From an uncultured Bacteroidales bacterium (lineage in GTDB: Bacteria > Bacteroidota > Bacteroidia > Bacteroidales > UBA3663), in assembly GCA_905235375.1 (NCBI GenBank), contig CAJOLH010000026.1, positions 29,359-93,358 of the forward strand: DNA of 64,000 bases. Direction: 5' to 3'. Under the pieces are notes generated by a model, which made no database searches, was not told the origin of the DNA, and saw only the letters and a list, made by a program, of their open reading frames with translations. Each line of letters begins with the position of its first letter. Within the stretch, counting starts at the first letter, position 1. Position numbers and translations under genes: made by a program. This document shows positions 45,518 through 53,581 of the stretch, one piece after another.

Positions 45518-46516
45518 ATGCAATATTTTGGCATACTTGAGCGTTATATATTAAGAAGGGTTCACACTTTCTCCTTCATCCTGTGCTCATTCAAGCGAGG
45601 CACTCGAACGTCCTGCATGGGTCAGCCAGATGGCGAAGCCGTAAAGAACGGTCAGCCCTCGATGTCCCTGTTCGACGGCGGCGTAATCGGTGACATCAGC
45701 ACGAACGAGAGCGTTCAGAAGTACAAGTTCGAGGGTCCTCGCAGCCATCAAAAGGAGATTGATAATCTCCTGGCGAGAAGACGAGCCTTTAGGCGAGGGG
45801 TAGAACTTGACCGCACCTTCGGACTGGATAACTATGACATCCATGCACGCCAGTACTTCGCCATGGCCCCGATGTGGGACAGGGTTGATCCTTTGGCTGA
45901 AAAGTACTTCGGAATCAGTCCCTACGCGTATTGCGGGGGAGATCCGGTGAATAGAAAGGATAAAAATGGAATGTATATTAAGTTCGCTGAAGGTAGTTCC
46001 TTGACATTCATCACACAATTTACTCAAGCTTATGCAGAATTATCAAAAGCAGGAGCTGCTGGAATGATAAATCAGGCGATGTATAATCCTTCATACACCA
46101 TAACCATTAAAGAACTCTCAAATAACAATATGGATGGCAGTTATTATAAAGATGGAACTATTAATTGGGCACCTCTTCAAGGATCGATTTGCGGTGACAA
46201 TGATTACGTTTTATCTCCTATGGAAATTCTGAACCATGAATTTGACCATGCAATTGATGATCAAACCAACGACCAACATGCCGAAAACACGAAAACAAAG
46301 GATGCAGATTATAAGAACAAAGAAGAACGCAGAGTAATTACAGGAAGTGAACAGGATGTGGCTAAACGTCTTGGCAAAAGAAAATCTGTTCAAGTGACTC
46401 GGTCTGACCATTTTGGCGAGCCAATAATTGTTGATTCCCCGACATCCAGTACTCCCGTCGACTTAATCATGAGAGTGTTGAACTTTGAAATAGAAATTAT
46501 GATTGAAAATAAATGA
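45518..46516 (+). CDS. Orphan RHS tip with M91 (NleD-like) metallopeptidase toxin domain
   Basis: A 332-aa fragment of a polymorphic toxin. Residues about 55-75 and 96-146 are the end of an RHS core (GDISTNESVQKYKFEG, ELDRTFGLDNYDIHARQYF, then DPLAEKYFGISPYAYCGGDP and NPVNRxDxNG-like VNRKDKNGM). The many RHS/YD repeats normally upstream are missing. After the core comes a variable domain with H240-E-F-D-H244 (HExxH) and a downstream EERRVITGSEQDVAKRLG block, the layout of family M91 zinc effectors. The core is interrupted in frame by 22 codons (45737-45802) of palindromic DNA. Whether it is translated and delivered is doubtful; it may be a displaced tip kept for recombination. Stop overlaps the next start by 4 bases. 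Confidence 0.75.
   Translation: MQYFGILERYILRRVHTFSFILCSFKRGTRTSCMGQPDGEAVKNGQPSMSLFDGGVIGDISTNESVQKYKFEGPRSHQKEIDNLLARRRAFRRGVELDRTFGLDNYDIHARQYFAMAPMWDRVDPLAEKYFGISPYAYCGGDPVNRKDKNGMYIKFAEGSSLTFITQFTQAYAELSKAGAAGMINQAMYNPSYTITIKELSNNNMDGSYYKDGTINWAPLQGSICGDNDYVLSPMEILNHEFDHAIDDQTNDQHAENTKTKDADYKNKEERRVITGSEQDVAKRLGKRKSVQVTRSDHFGEPIIVDSPTSSTPVDLIMRVLNFEIEIMIENK
45737..45802 (+). repeat. 66-bp palindromic in-frame insert in the RHS core
   Basis: Outer arms CCTCGC and GCGAGG, plus an inner GGAGATT/AATCTCC hairpin, lie exactly between YKFEG and ELDRTFGLD, which are normally joined by a single Lys. It keeps the reading frame. Confidence 0.6.
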
Positions 46517-47037
46517 TCCTCATCATGAAAAAAATACAATTGTTGATATTGGTGTTTTGCTTCTTTTTAATGTGCAACTACACTTATAGCCAAACTTTGA
46601 GATGTGACAGTATACTAGTTTATGCATATAATTATTATTATTGTTTTAGTCCATCTCATCCTACTCACAGAGCACTTTTTTTAATGCACTTTTGGGACTT
46701 ATATTTTGAAGATCCAAGTTTTGTTGTTAAGGAAACAATAAATGATCAAAAGGAAATAAAGTCGCTTTTGGCTGCAATTCTGGAATTGCAGCCAGTTAAA
46801 ACCTTAAGAGTAGATACCGAGCACATAGAAACAGAATTCAGCATTAATAGCAAGAGTATCATGGAAGTTGATCCTTTAGATAACGAGATGTGTCTAATTT
46901 TGCATTATAGTAATCATACAGAAAGATTAATCTGGTTGTCAAAAGACCAACTCGACAGAGGGAATAAAAGATATAACCTAAACAAGAAGGTAAAGAGCTT
47001 ACTATCCAAATATTGTGGCATTGATGGATTCGAATGA
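46513..47037 (+). CDS. Putative immunity protein, exported
   Basis: A 174-aa protein starting inside the stop codon of the RHS gene (ATGA overlap), so it is translationally coupled; ATG 46525 is an alternative start. Signal peptide: LLILVFCFFLMCNYTYSQ. The mature domain has HIETEF, EVDPLDNEMCLILHY and RLIWLSKDQLDRGNKRYNLN. No known family recognised. Position right behind the toxin and the presence of a damaged paralogue next to it are what mark it as a candidate immunity gene. Export would put it in the periplasm, which is odd for a cytosol-acting M91 toxin and leaves the pairing open. Confidence 0.6.
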   Translation: MILIMKKIQLLILVFCFFLMCNYTYSQTLRCDSILVYAYNYYYCFSPSHPTHRALFLMHFWDLYFEDPSFVVKETINDQKEIKSLLAAILELQPVKTLRVDTEHIETEFSINSKSIMEVDPLDNEMCLILHYSNHTERLIWLSKDQLDRGNKRYNLNKKVKSLLSKYCGIDGFE

Positions 47038-47097
47038 GTTGCAGCATCCTATTTATCATGCTAACCATATAATTTACACACTAACCCTTCAGACATT

Positions 47098-47609
47098 ATG
47101 AAAGAATTGTCATTATTTGTCTTTTCCCTTATAATAAGCGTTAATATTACTATGGGTCAATCGACCGATTATGATAGCATAGTGATTTATACTTTTACGA
47201 ATCTTAAAGATAATAGTTCTGATTGTTCTTATACCAGAAATGCTTTTCTAATCAATTATTGGAAGCAATTTAGGGAGAATAGGAACTCGGTTTATATTGT
47301 AACCATAAAGGAACAACTTGAAATACAGTCACTTTTACAGGCTTTTAACAGTTTGGTCCCACACAAAACCTTGGAAGTAGATGCCGAACATATTTACTAT
47401 GAAATATCTTCTAACGGTACGATAATAAAGGAAGTCGATGCTATAAACAACAAGATGTGTGTTTAATAATGTATTACAGACATAAACCAGAGAAAATCAT
47501 CTGGATATCCGATAATTATATTGACAGAGGGAAAAGGAGATATGTGCTTAACGAAAAAGTAAAGAAAGTGATATCTAAATATTGTTCAATATGGGAAAGT
47601 GGTGGATAA
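47098..47609 (+). pseudogene. Frameshifted paralogue of the putative immunity gene
   Basis: The first frame (47098-47466, 122 aa) has a signal peptide and reads through HIYYEISSNG and KEVDAINNKMCV, then stops. The rest of the homology continues in another frame from 47469 to TAA 47609 (YYRHKPEKIIWISDN, IDRGKRRYVLNEKV). Removing one GT from ATGTGTGTTTAA joins the frames and restores MCLIMYY, matching MCLILHY of the intact copy. The lesion is therefore a 2-base slippage in a TG run and looks recent, since nothing else is broken. Confidence 0.75.
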
Positions 47610-47730
47610 TAATGTTTTCTTGCGTATATTGTTCCTCTACGACTGTTTGGGCATATGTCTTTCCCTGAAAACTTATCTATTTCCCACATCGAAACATAGA
47701 TCCTCAGTCCTTTCTCGCTCTATCCGCTGA

Positions 47731-47770
47731 AACCGAAGGCGCGGCATCGTTGGGTGCTGCGCCTTCGGTA
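47731..47770 (-). terminator. Repeated terminator, copy 2
   Basis: A perfect 11-bp stem pairs ACCGAAGGCGC (47732-47742) with GCGCCTTCGGT (47759-47769). It lies 8 bases after the stop of the reverse-strand ATPase gene. About 75 bp around it are near-identical to copy 3. Confidence 0.75.
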
Positions 47771-47777
47771 GATAATG

Positions 47778-49199
47778 CTATTCCTTGAAAAGATCGTCTG
47801 CGGTTATTACATTCTGAACGCTGTATTGGTACATGTTTTGTTTCACACCGTATGGTGTTATGAATGTCAAATGAATCGCTATACGTCTTTTTTGAGTTTC
47901 CTTGAAGCGCCAAGCCTTGTGTCGTAAGGTGTCGGCATCTGCCTTGTCAATGGCATATTCTGTGGTAGAGAATTTCATTTCACAAAGGTTAATAACCTTA
48001 TCTGCACGAGCTATCACCATGTCTATTTGCGCACCATTGCCTTGAATGGGATCGTCTTTTACACGCCAAGAATATATTTGGGAGGACACGCCCGCTATTC
48101 CCATCGCTTGCTTGATTTGCTTGATATGCTCGAAGCAGACCCTTTCAAAGGCCAGTCCTTCCCATGCGTTGCGAATCGGCGTATTTACATTGATGCTCCA
48201 GAAGTGCTCATCTTCTCCTGAATGGTTGTGAAGGAACTTGTAATAGAATAGTGTGAAGTTGTCGATCAATTGGAAAATGGCGGTATTTCGTTTGATGCCC
48301 TGATAGTCGTATTTTCGGATGAATCCGCATGCTTCCAGATCTTCCAATACTCTTGTTAACTGACCATTATTAATACTATTACCTTCGCGGATTAGTTCTT
48401 CACGGGTCATTCCCATTCTTTTTGTTCCTAAGGATGACACGATACTAATATATGGTTGTGAATTCTTGAACAGGGAATCGTAAAGTTCATTATATTCATA
48501 GTGCAACTTGCCCATAGGGGAAAAGAACAAGGAATCAATGTTCTGGCTGACACTTTTTCCTCTTTCCAACAATGACCAATAGAAGGGAACCCCTCCCATT
48601 ACCATATAACATTCCAAAATGTCATAGCGGCTCATCTCAAGTTGCCTGCTCAAAGCGTATTGTTCACACTCATAAAGCGTGAATGGCGCAAGATTAATTC
48701 GATAGGTCACCCTATTATGAAGCCCGCCATGATTCTTAAACACATTGTTGATAATCCAGGATGTTGCAGATCCACAAATGATAAGAAGTATATCCTTTCG
48801 AGCGGAAGCATAGCCATTCCAAAAATGCTCGATAGCCGAGACGAAATTAGAGCGTGGTGAATCCATCCACGGCAATTCGTCTATAAAGACGACCTTCTTG
48901 CCTTCTCCCAGCCCGTCGAGCAACTCAGACAGAAGAAAGAGGGCTTCAAACCAATCCGTAGGAACTTTACACTTTTTCAGACCGCATCTGATGAGCGACA
49001 TTTGAAATTCTTTTAACTGGGCGCGAGTTGATTGATTTGCCAATCCTGAATGTTGAAAGGCAAATCTATAATTGAACGTTTCTCGCACAAGAAATGTTTT
49101 TCCGATTCTTCGTCTTCCAGTAACTGCTACGAATTCTGAATATTCAGACTGATACGCCTTCAGCAATTCCTGTTGTTCTTTTTTCCTGCCTACTAACAT
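47778..49199 (-). CDS. ATP-binding protein of the DUF234 (archaeal-type AAA) family
   Basis: AAA ATPase of 473 aa. The P-loop is TGRRRIGKTFLVRE (about 27-40). Walker B is KVVFIDELPWMDSP (about 118-131), followed by a sensor region near ICGSATSWI. The C-terminal DUF234-like part (about 330-460) includes INLCEMKFSTTEYAIDKADA, which has the E-x-K arrangement of a PD-(D/E)XK nuclease-like fold. These genes are common as solitary mobile cargo in Bacteroidota and archaea; their function is unknown. AT-rich composition and flanking direct repeats suggest transfer. Confidence 0.85.
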   Translation of the reverse strand: MLVGRKKEQQELLKAYQSEYSEFVAVTGRRRIGKTFLVRETFNYRFAFQHSGLANQSTRAQLKEFQMSLIRCGLKKCKVPTDWFEALFLLSELLDGLGEGKKVVFIDELPWMDSPRSNFVSAIEHFWNGYASARKDILLIICGSATSWIINNVFKNHGGLHNRVTYRINLAPFTLYECEQYALSRQLEMSRYDILECYMVMGGVPFYWSLLERGKSVSQNIDSLFFSPMGKLHYEYNELYDSLFKNSQPYISIVSSLGTKRMGMTREELIREGNSINNGQLTRVLEDLEACGFIRKYDYQGIKRNTAIFQLIDNFTLFYYKFLHNHSGEDEHFWSINVNTPIRNAWEGLAFERVCFEHIKQIKQAMGIAGVSSQIYSWRVKDDPIQGNGAQIDMVIARADKVINLCEMKFSTTEYAIDKADADTLRHKAWRFKETQKRRIAIHLTFITPYGVKQNMYQYSVQNVITADDLFKE

Positions 49200-49223
49200 G
49201 GTTTCGTGTTTTTATTGCGAGTA

Positions 49224-49231
49224 CAAAGATA
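49224..49231 (-). promoter_or_regulatory. -7 box of the DUF234 ATPase gene
   Basis: TATCTTTG on the reverse strand, 25 bases before the ATG. No good -33 box is seen; an inverted repeat occupies the upstream region. Confidence 0.5.
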
Positions 49232-49240
49232 AGCTGTTTT

Positions 49241-49295
49241 TGCTTATATCGAGCTTAAAACGACTTTTTTTTGCGTTCTGAGCTAAATATAAGCA
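49241..49295. promoter_or_regulatory. Inverted repeat upstream of the DUF234 gene
   Basis: TGCTTATAT (49241-49249) is the perfect complement of ATATAAGCA (49287-49295), and the match extends imperfectly through AGCT on the inner side. It covers the expected -33 region, so it could be an operator. Confidence 0.45.
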
Positions 49296-49428
49296 TTTTT
49301 TTAGGCATTTAACGCAGTTTTGCTTTTTGTAACTAACAAAATACGTATTAAGCCTTCCCAACAAAAAACTTGACCATTTTCGACATCAAAGCATAGAATA
49401 GTCAGTCCTTTCTCGTTCTATACGCTGA

Positions 49429-49469
49429 AACCGAAGGCGTAGCATCGTTGGGTGCTGCGCCTTCGGTTT
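49429..49469 (-). terminator. Repeated terminator, copy 3
   Basis: AACCGAAGGCG (49429-49439) pairs with CGCCTTCGGTT (49458-49468), 11 bases past the stop of uvrD/pcrA. Same element as at 47731-47770. Confidence 0.75.
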
Positions 49470-49478
49470 ATGGACTGG

Positions 49479-52004
49479 TTATAATACTTTAATCTTGGCG
49501 AACTTCAGTAGGAGGGTCTTTGGGCCAACATGGTCGAAATTGACCGAGATGCGAGCATTGTCATTGCTTCCATCGACTGAAGTGATGGTGCCTTCGCCGA
49601 AGCGGTCGTGCGCTATGCGTGTGCCTGCCTGCAAAAGCTGACCATTGAAGGTGATGGTAGCCGATTCGGATGAAGCAGGGGTCGCCTTGGGCTTCATGCC
49701 TTCGGAGTAGGCTCCGTTGGGACGAATGGTCTTGCGGATGGGGCCGGAGAGGTCGAGCGGAGATGGTTTGGGTTCAGGCCGCTTTTGCTCCGTGGGGAGT
49801 TCTCCAGGATGATGCCAAACAACCTTGTTTTTATCAATCTTGCTGTTTCCCGCTGTGCCAAAGCTGTCGTGCCCACCAAAGCCCCCATTGCCAAAGCTGC
49901 CGCGCCCGCCATAGTCGAAGCCGAACCTGCCACCGCCTGCACTGCCGTAATCGGTACTGGATTCGGGACTGCCGGTCTGCTGGATGAATTTTCGGTCGAT
50001 ATCCTTCAGGAAGCGGCTGGGTTTGCTGGCTTCGCTCTTCCCGTTGCGGAAACGTGACTTGGCATAGCTCATGAAGCAATTCTCTTCGGCACGGGTGATG
50101 GCTACATAGAGCAAGCGGCGCTCTTCCTCTACACCGCCGGGCTCGTTGAGCGACATTTCGGAAGGCAACAGGTTCTCTTCGATGCCTACGATAAAGACGT
50201 TCTTGAACTCCAGACCCTTGGCCGAATGGATGGTCATCAGGGTGACATAATCGGAGTTCTTGATGTCGTCGTCTGCATCGTGCCCTTCGGGTTCCAGGTC
50301 ACCGCTCAAAGAGACATCTGCCAGGAAATCGACGAGCTTGACCTCGCGGCCTTCTTCAACTGCTCCTAAGGTAAACGTCTGGATGGCCGAAAGGAGTTCC
50401 TGCACGTTCTCCCTTCGACTGATTGCTTCGACAGTGTTGTCTTGCGCCAGGTCGGCCTTGATGCCGCTTTCGACGATGACGCGATCGCAAAGCTGATAGG
50501 CGTTCAGTTCTTGATTTAATTCCTGGAAGTGCTGGATGAGGGCGGTGAATCCTCGCAGTTTGGCGGCCGTACCCTTGTTGACATCCAGTTGGAAGGCTTC
50601 GGGGTCGGCACATACCTCGAAGAACGTCTTGCCTGTAGCGACGATGGAAGCTACCTTGTTGATGGTGGTCTGTCCGATGCCACGGGCGGGATAGTTGACG
50701 ATGCGCTTGAATGCCTCCTCGTCGGCGGGATTGGCGATGAGACGGAGGTAGCTGATGATGTCCTTGATCTCCTTGCGCTGATAGAACGACAGGCCTCCGT
50801 AGATGCGATAGAGGATGTTGCGCTTGCGTAGTGCTTCCTCCAAAGTGCGGCTCTGCGCATTAGTGCGGTAGAGGATGGCGATGTCGCGGTAGTTGTAGCC
50901 TTGGTCGTCGTGCAGCGACTGCACGCGTCCTGCCACCTGATACGATTCCTCCAGATCACTGTAGGTGCCTGTGAGGATGAGCTTCGAACCACGGTCGTTT
51001 TCGCTGAAGATGGTCTTGAGTATCTGATCCTTGTTCTTCGCGATGAGCGAATTGGCAGCATCGACAATGTTCTGCGTCGAGCGATAGTTCTGTTCCAGCT
51101 TGAAGAGCTTCGTGCGGGGAATCTTGTGCTGCATATCCAGAATGTTGTGGATATTGGCACCACGGAAAGAATAGATCGACTGGGCATCGTCACCCACTAC
51201 GCAGAGATGTCCGTGCTTGGCAGCCAGTTGTTCGACGATGAGATGTTGGGCACGGTTGGTGTCCTGGTACTCATCGACGAGCACATAACTGAAGTACTGC
51301 TGGTAGAACTCGAGCACGTCGGGATGATCGCGGAAGAGGATGTTGGTATAGACCAGCAGGTCGTCGAAGTCCATGGCTCCTGCCTGGAAACAACGGTTCC
51401 AATAATTTTGATAGATTATATGGAGTAGTGGACGGCGCGAACGTGTGTCGTAGGTAAGGAGTTCCTTGTTCGCGCTATACATGCCTGGAGTGATCAGGTT
51501 GTTCTTCGCGTTCGAGATCTGTGTCTGCACGCTGTTCGGCTTGTAGATTTTGTCGTCGAGCTCCATCTCCTTGATGATGGTTTTGATCAGGGAGCGCGAA
51601 TCGCTCTGGTCGTAGATGGTGAAGTCCGAACGGAAACCCAGACGACTCGCTTCACGTCGGAGGATGCGGCAGAAGAGCGAATGGAAGGTGCCCATCCACA
51701 GTCGTCGCGCTGGTGCTGGCCCGACAATCTGCTGGATGCGTTGCTGCATCTCGGTGGCTGCCTTTTTAGTGAAGGTCAGCGCGATGATGTCCTGTGGGTG
51801 ATATCCGTGGGTCAATAGATAGGCAATCTTCATGGTCAAGACACGCGTCTTGCCCGAACCAGCCCCAGCAATTACAAGTTGAGGGCCGTCGCAGTATTCT
51901 ACGGCGGCCCGCTGGCTTTCATTGAGTGATGATAGGTAATTCTCCACTATTCTGAGTCTTTTCCAAAGGTTCGGCTGCTTAGAATCTGTAGCCGATGGTA
52001 ACAT
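49479..52004 (-). CDS. UvrD/PcrA-type ATP-dependent DNA helicase
   Basis: Superfamily 1A 3'-5' helicase, about 841 aa, for repair and replication. Motif I is IAGAGSGKTRVLT (near 44). Other motifs visible: Ia (ALTFTKKAATEM), II (VDEYQDTN), III (VGDDAQSIYSFRGA), IV (QNYRST), V (TMTIHSAKGLEF-like LMTIHSAKGLEF) and VI (YVAITRAEE). The C-terminal 150 residues are low-complexity Gly/Phe (DYGRGSFGNGGFGGHD), then a Tudor-like end (GTRIAHDRFGEGTITSVDG). Start choice: ATG 52004 overlaps the upstream gene by 26 bases. A GTG at 51947 would give the usual family start just before YLSSLNESQ, and a TTG at 52022 is also open. Confidence 0.92.
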   Translation of the reverse strand: MLPSATDSKQPNLWKRLRIVENYLSSLNESQRAAVEYCDGPQLVIAGAGSGKTRVLTMKIAYLLTHGYHPQDIIALTFTKKAATEMQQRIQQIVGPAPARRLWMGTFHSLFCRILRREASRLGFRSDFTIYDQSDSRSLIKTIIKEMELDDKIYKPNSVQTQISNAKNNLITPGMYSANKELLTYDTRSRRPLLHIIYQNYWNRCFQAGAMDFDDLLVYTNILFRDHPDVLEFYQQYFSYVLVDEYQDTNRAQHLIVEQLAAKHGHLCVVGDDAQSIYSFRGANIHNILDMQHKIPRTKLFKLEQNYRSTQNIVDAANSLIAKNKDQILKTIFSENDRGSKLILTGTYSDLEESYQVAGRVQSLHDDQGYNYRDIAILYRTNAQSRTLEEALRKRNILYRIYGGLSFYQRKEIKDIISYLRLIANPADEEAFKRIVNYPARGIGQTTINKVASIVATGKTFFEVCADPEAFQLDVNKGTAAKLRGFTALIQHFQELNQELNAYQLCDRVIVESGIKADLAQDNTVEAISRRENVQELLSAIQTFTLGAVEEGREVKLVDFLADVSLSGDLEPEGHDADDDIKNSDYVTLMTIHSAKGLEFKNVFIVGIEENLLPSEMSLNEPGGVEEERRLLYVAITRAEENCFMSYAKSRFRNGKSEASKPSRFLKDIDRKFIQQTGSPESSTDYGSAGGGRFGFDYGGRGSFGNGGFGGHDSFGTAGNSKIDKNKVVWHHPGELPTEQKRPEPKPSPLDLSGPIRKTIRPNGAYSEGMKPKATPASSESATITFNGQLLQAGTRIAHDRFGEGTITSVDGSNDNARISVNFDHVGPKTLLLKFAKIKVL

Positions 52005-53538
52005 CAAAGTTCTTTTCGCCAAAGTTCACATCGATGGGCTCGGTGGCTGCAAAGTCACCGGGATAGGCGGCAGCATGATACTTCGAGTGATGGTACATGA
52101 AGGCTGCATCTGCATACCAGTTCCTGCCCGACCAGCCTAAGCCGCCAGTGATGTAATACTGGTTGCCGAGGGTCTGATAGTTGACCTTGGTGGTCTCGTA
52201 GAAGCACTGGTTGATGTCGCTGGCAGCAATGTTGCCGTAGAGGGCTTCGTCGGTGTAGGGCGAAGTGACGAAGGCATAACCCAGACGACCGCTCAGATTC
52301 TTTGTGATACGATACTCGCCTCCCACCTTGAAGGTGTGCTGAGCCTTCAGATAGCGGTCGATGCAGTCGTTGATGTTGTTGAAATAGTTGTCGGTCAAGC
52401 CATAGCTGCTGTTGTGCGAATACTCCATCGTCGTGAAGTCGCGCAGGTCATACTCGAAGCTCAGCAATCCTCTCGTTCCCAAGATGTAGGCTGCCGAGAA
52501 CTGGTATTCCCATGGCGTGCGGAACTCATACTTCCAGCTGTCATAATAGGTGGACCAGTTGCTCACGCGTTCATCGTCGGTGAGCATCGAACCCTCGTAA
52601 TATTCATCGATGGTAGTCCATGTCGGGGTGTGTACCGATGCGCCGATACGCCAACTGTCGTAAGGCGCAAAGATTACGCCGACATTGAAACCGAAGCCCG
52701 AGCCCTTGAACTCCACGTTGTTGTTATAGTCGATGAAGCTGCCTTCGTAGTTGTAGTCATAGTCTTCACAAAACTCTGACCTTTGGATGGAACGATAGTC
52801 AGAAATGTTAATCGTTGCTCCCAAATAGAAGATGTCATTGAAATTGAAGGCACCGGAGATGTTATAGTGGTCCAGACGAGTGTCCTCGTTCACATAGAGA
52901 CGCTTGTAGGCGGTCTGACCCTCCAGCGGATTGACAACAGCGTGTGGATCGTTGGGGTTATCGACAATAGCATATTGGTCATAAGCCAGCAAGGAAAGGA
53001 AGGGCGCGGTGGAACCTTGATTGTACCAGTCGAAAGCCGTAATTGGTGACAACGTGCCACCCAGGTAGTTGTTTCCCTGGTTTGTGAGGTATTGGCCGAA
53101 GCTGCTTCCGCCATCGATGATGGTGTTGTACTTCGAGTTGTTCTCATACTGGCGGTCAATGCTGAGCCCGAAACTGAAGTTCACGAGGTTGTCGCTGTTG
53201 GGGGTGCGATAGGAAAAGATGGCCGCCAGATTGGAGAGGGCAAAGTTGCTGTCGTCATTGGTGGCTTCTTCCGAACCTTTTGACTTCGTGCCTGTGAAAC
53301 CCCAGTGTGGAGTGATGGTCAATATGTTTGTGCCACGGTAAATGGCCAAACCTGCAGGGTTGTCGGTCATCACTGACGGATCACCGCCCAAAGCGCCAAA
53401 GGCTCCAGCCATCGAACGGTAGCGTGCTGTGCCGCCGATGCTTTCGGTGCCAATATGCACAGCATTGGTCAGATTCTGCGCATTTGCTGTAGCCGCAACC
53501 AGAAGGATTGAGGCTGCTAATGTTATACTTCGTTTCAT
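51979..53538 (-). CDS. OMPP1/FadL/TodX-family outer membrane protein
   Basis: Outer-membrane beta-barrel of the FadL type, 519 aa, transporting hydrophobic compounds. The signal peptide is SITLAASILLVAATANAQ (cleavage near 21). The N-terminal hatch-like motif is GGTARYRSMAGAFGALGGDPSV with NPAGLAIYRG (about 34-70). Many amphipathic strands follow and the protein ends in a C-terminal Phe (VTIGYRF), which fits BAM recognition. It overlaps the helicase gene and is 43 bases after the low-complexity envelope protein gene, so these three probably share a transcript. Confidence 0.85.
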   Translation of the reverse strand: MKRSITLAASILLVAATANAQNLTNAVHIGTESIGGTARYRSMAGAFGALGGDPSVMTDNPAGLAIYRGTNILTITPHWGFTGTKSKGSEEATNDDSNFALSNLAAIFSYRTPNSDNLVNFSFGLSIDRQYENNSKYNTIIDGGSSFGQYLTNQGNNYLGGTLSPITAFDWYNQGSTAPFLSLLAYDQYAIVDNPNDPHAVVNPLEGQTAYKRLYVNEDTRLDHYNISGAFNFNDIFYLGATINISDYRSIQRSEFCEDYDYNYEGSFIDYNNNVEFKGSGFGFNVGVIFAPYDSWRIGASVHTPTWTTIDEYYEGSMLTDDERVSNWSTYYDSWKYEFRTPWEYQFSAAYILGTRGLLSFEYDLRDFTTMEYSHNSSYGLTDNYFNNINDCIDRYLKAQHTFKVGGEYRITKNLSGRLGYAFVTSPYTDEALYGNIAASDINQCFYETTKVNYQTLGNQYYITGGLGWSGRNWYADAAFMYHHSKYHAAAYPGDFAATEPIDVNFGEKNFDVTIGYRF

Positions 53539-53581
53539 ATCTGATATCTATGACGATGTTCTAAATGTGACTGATTCCTCC

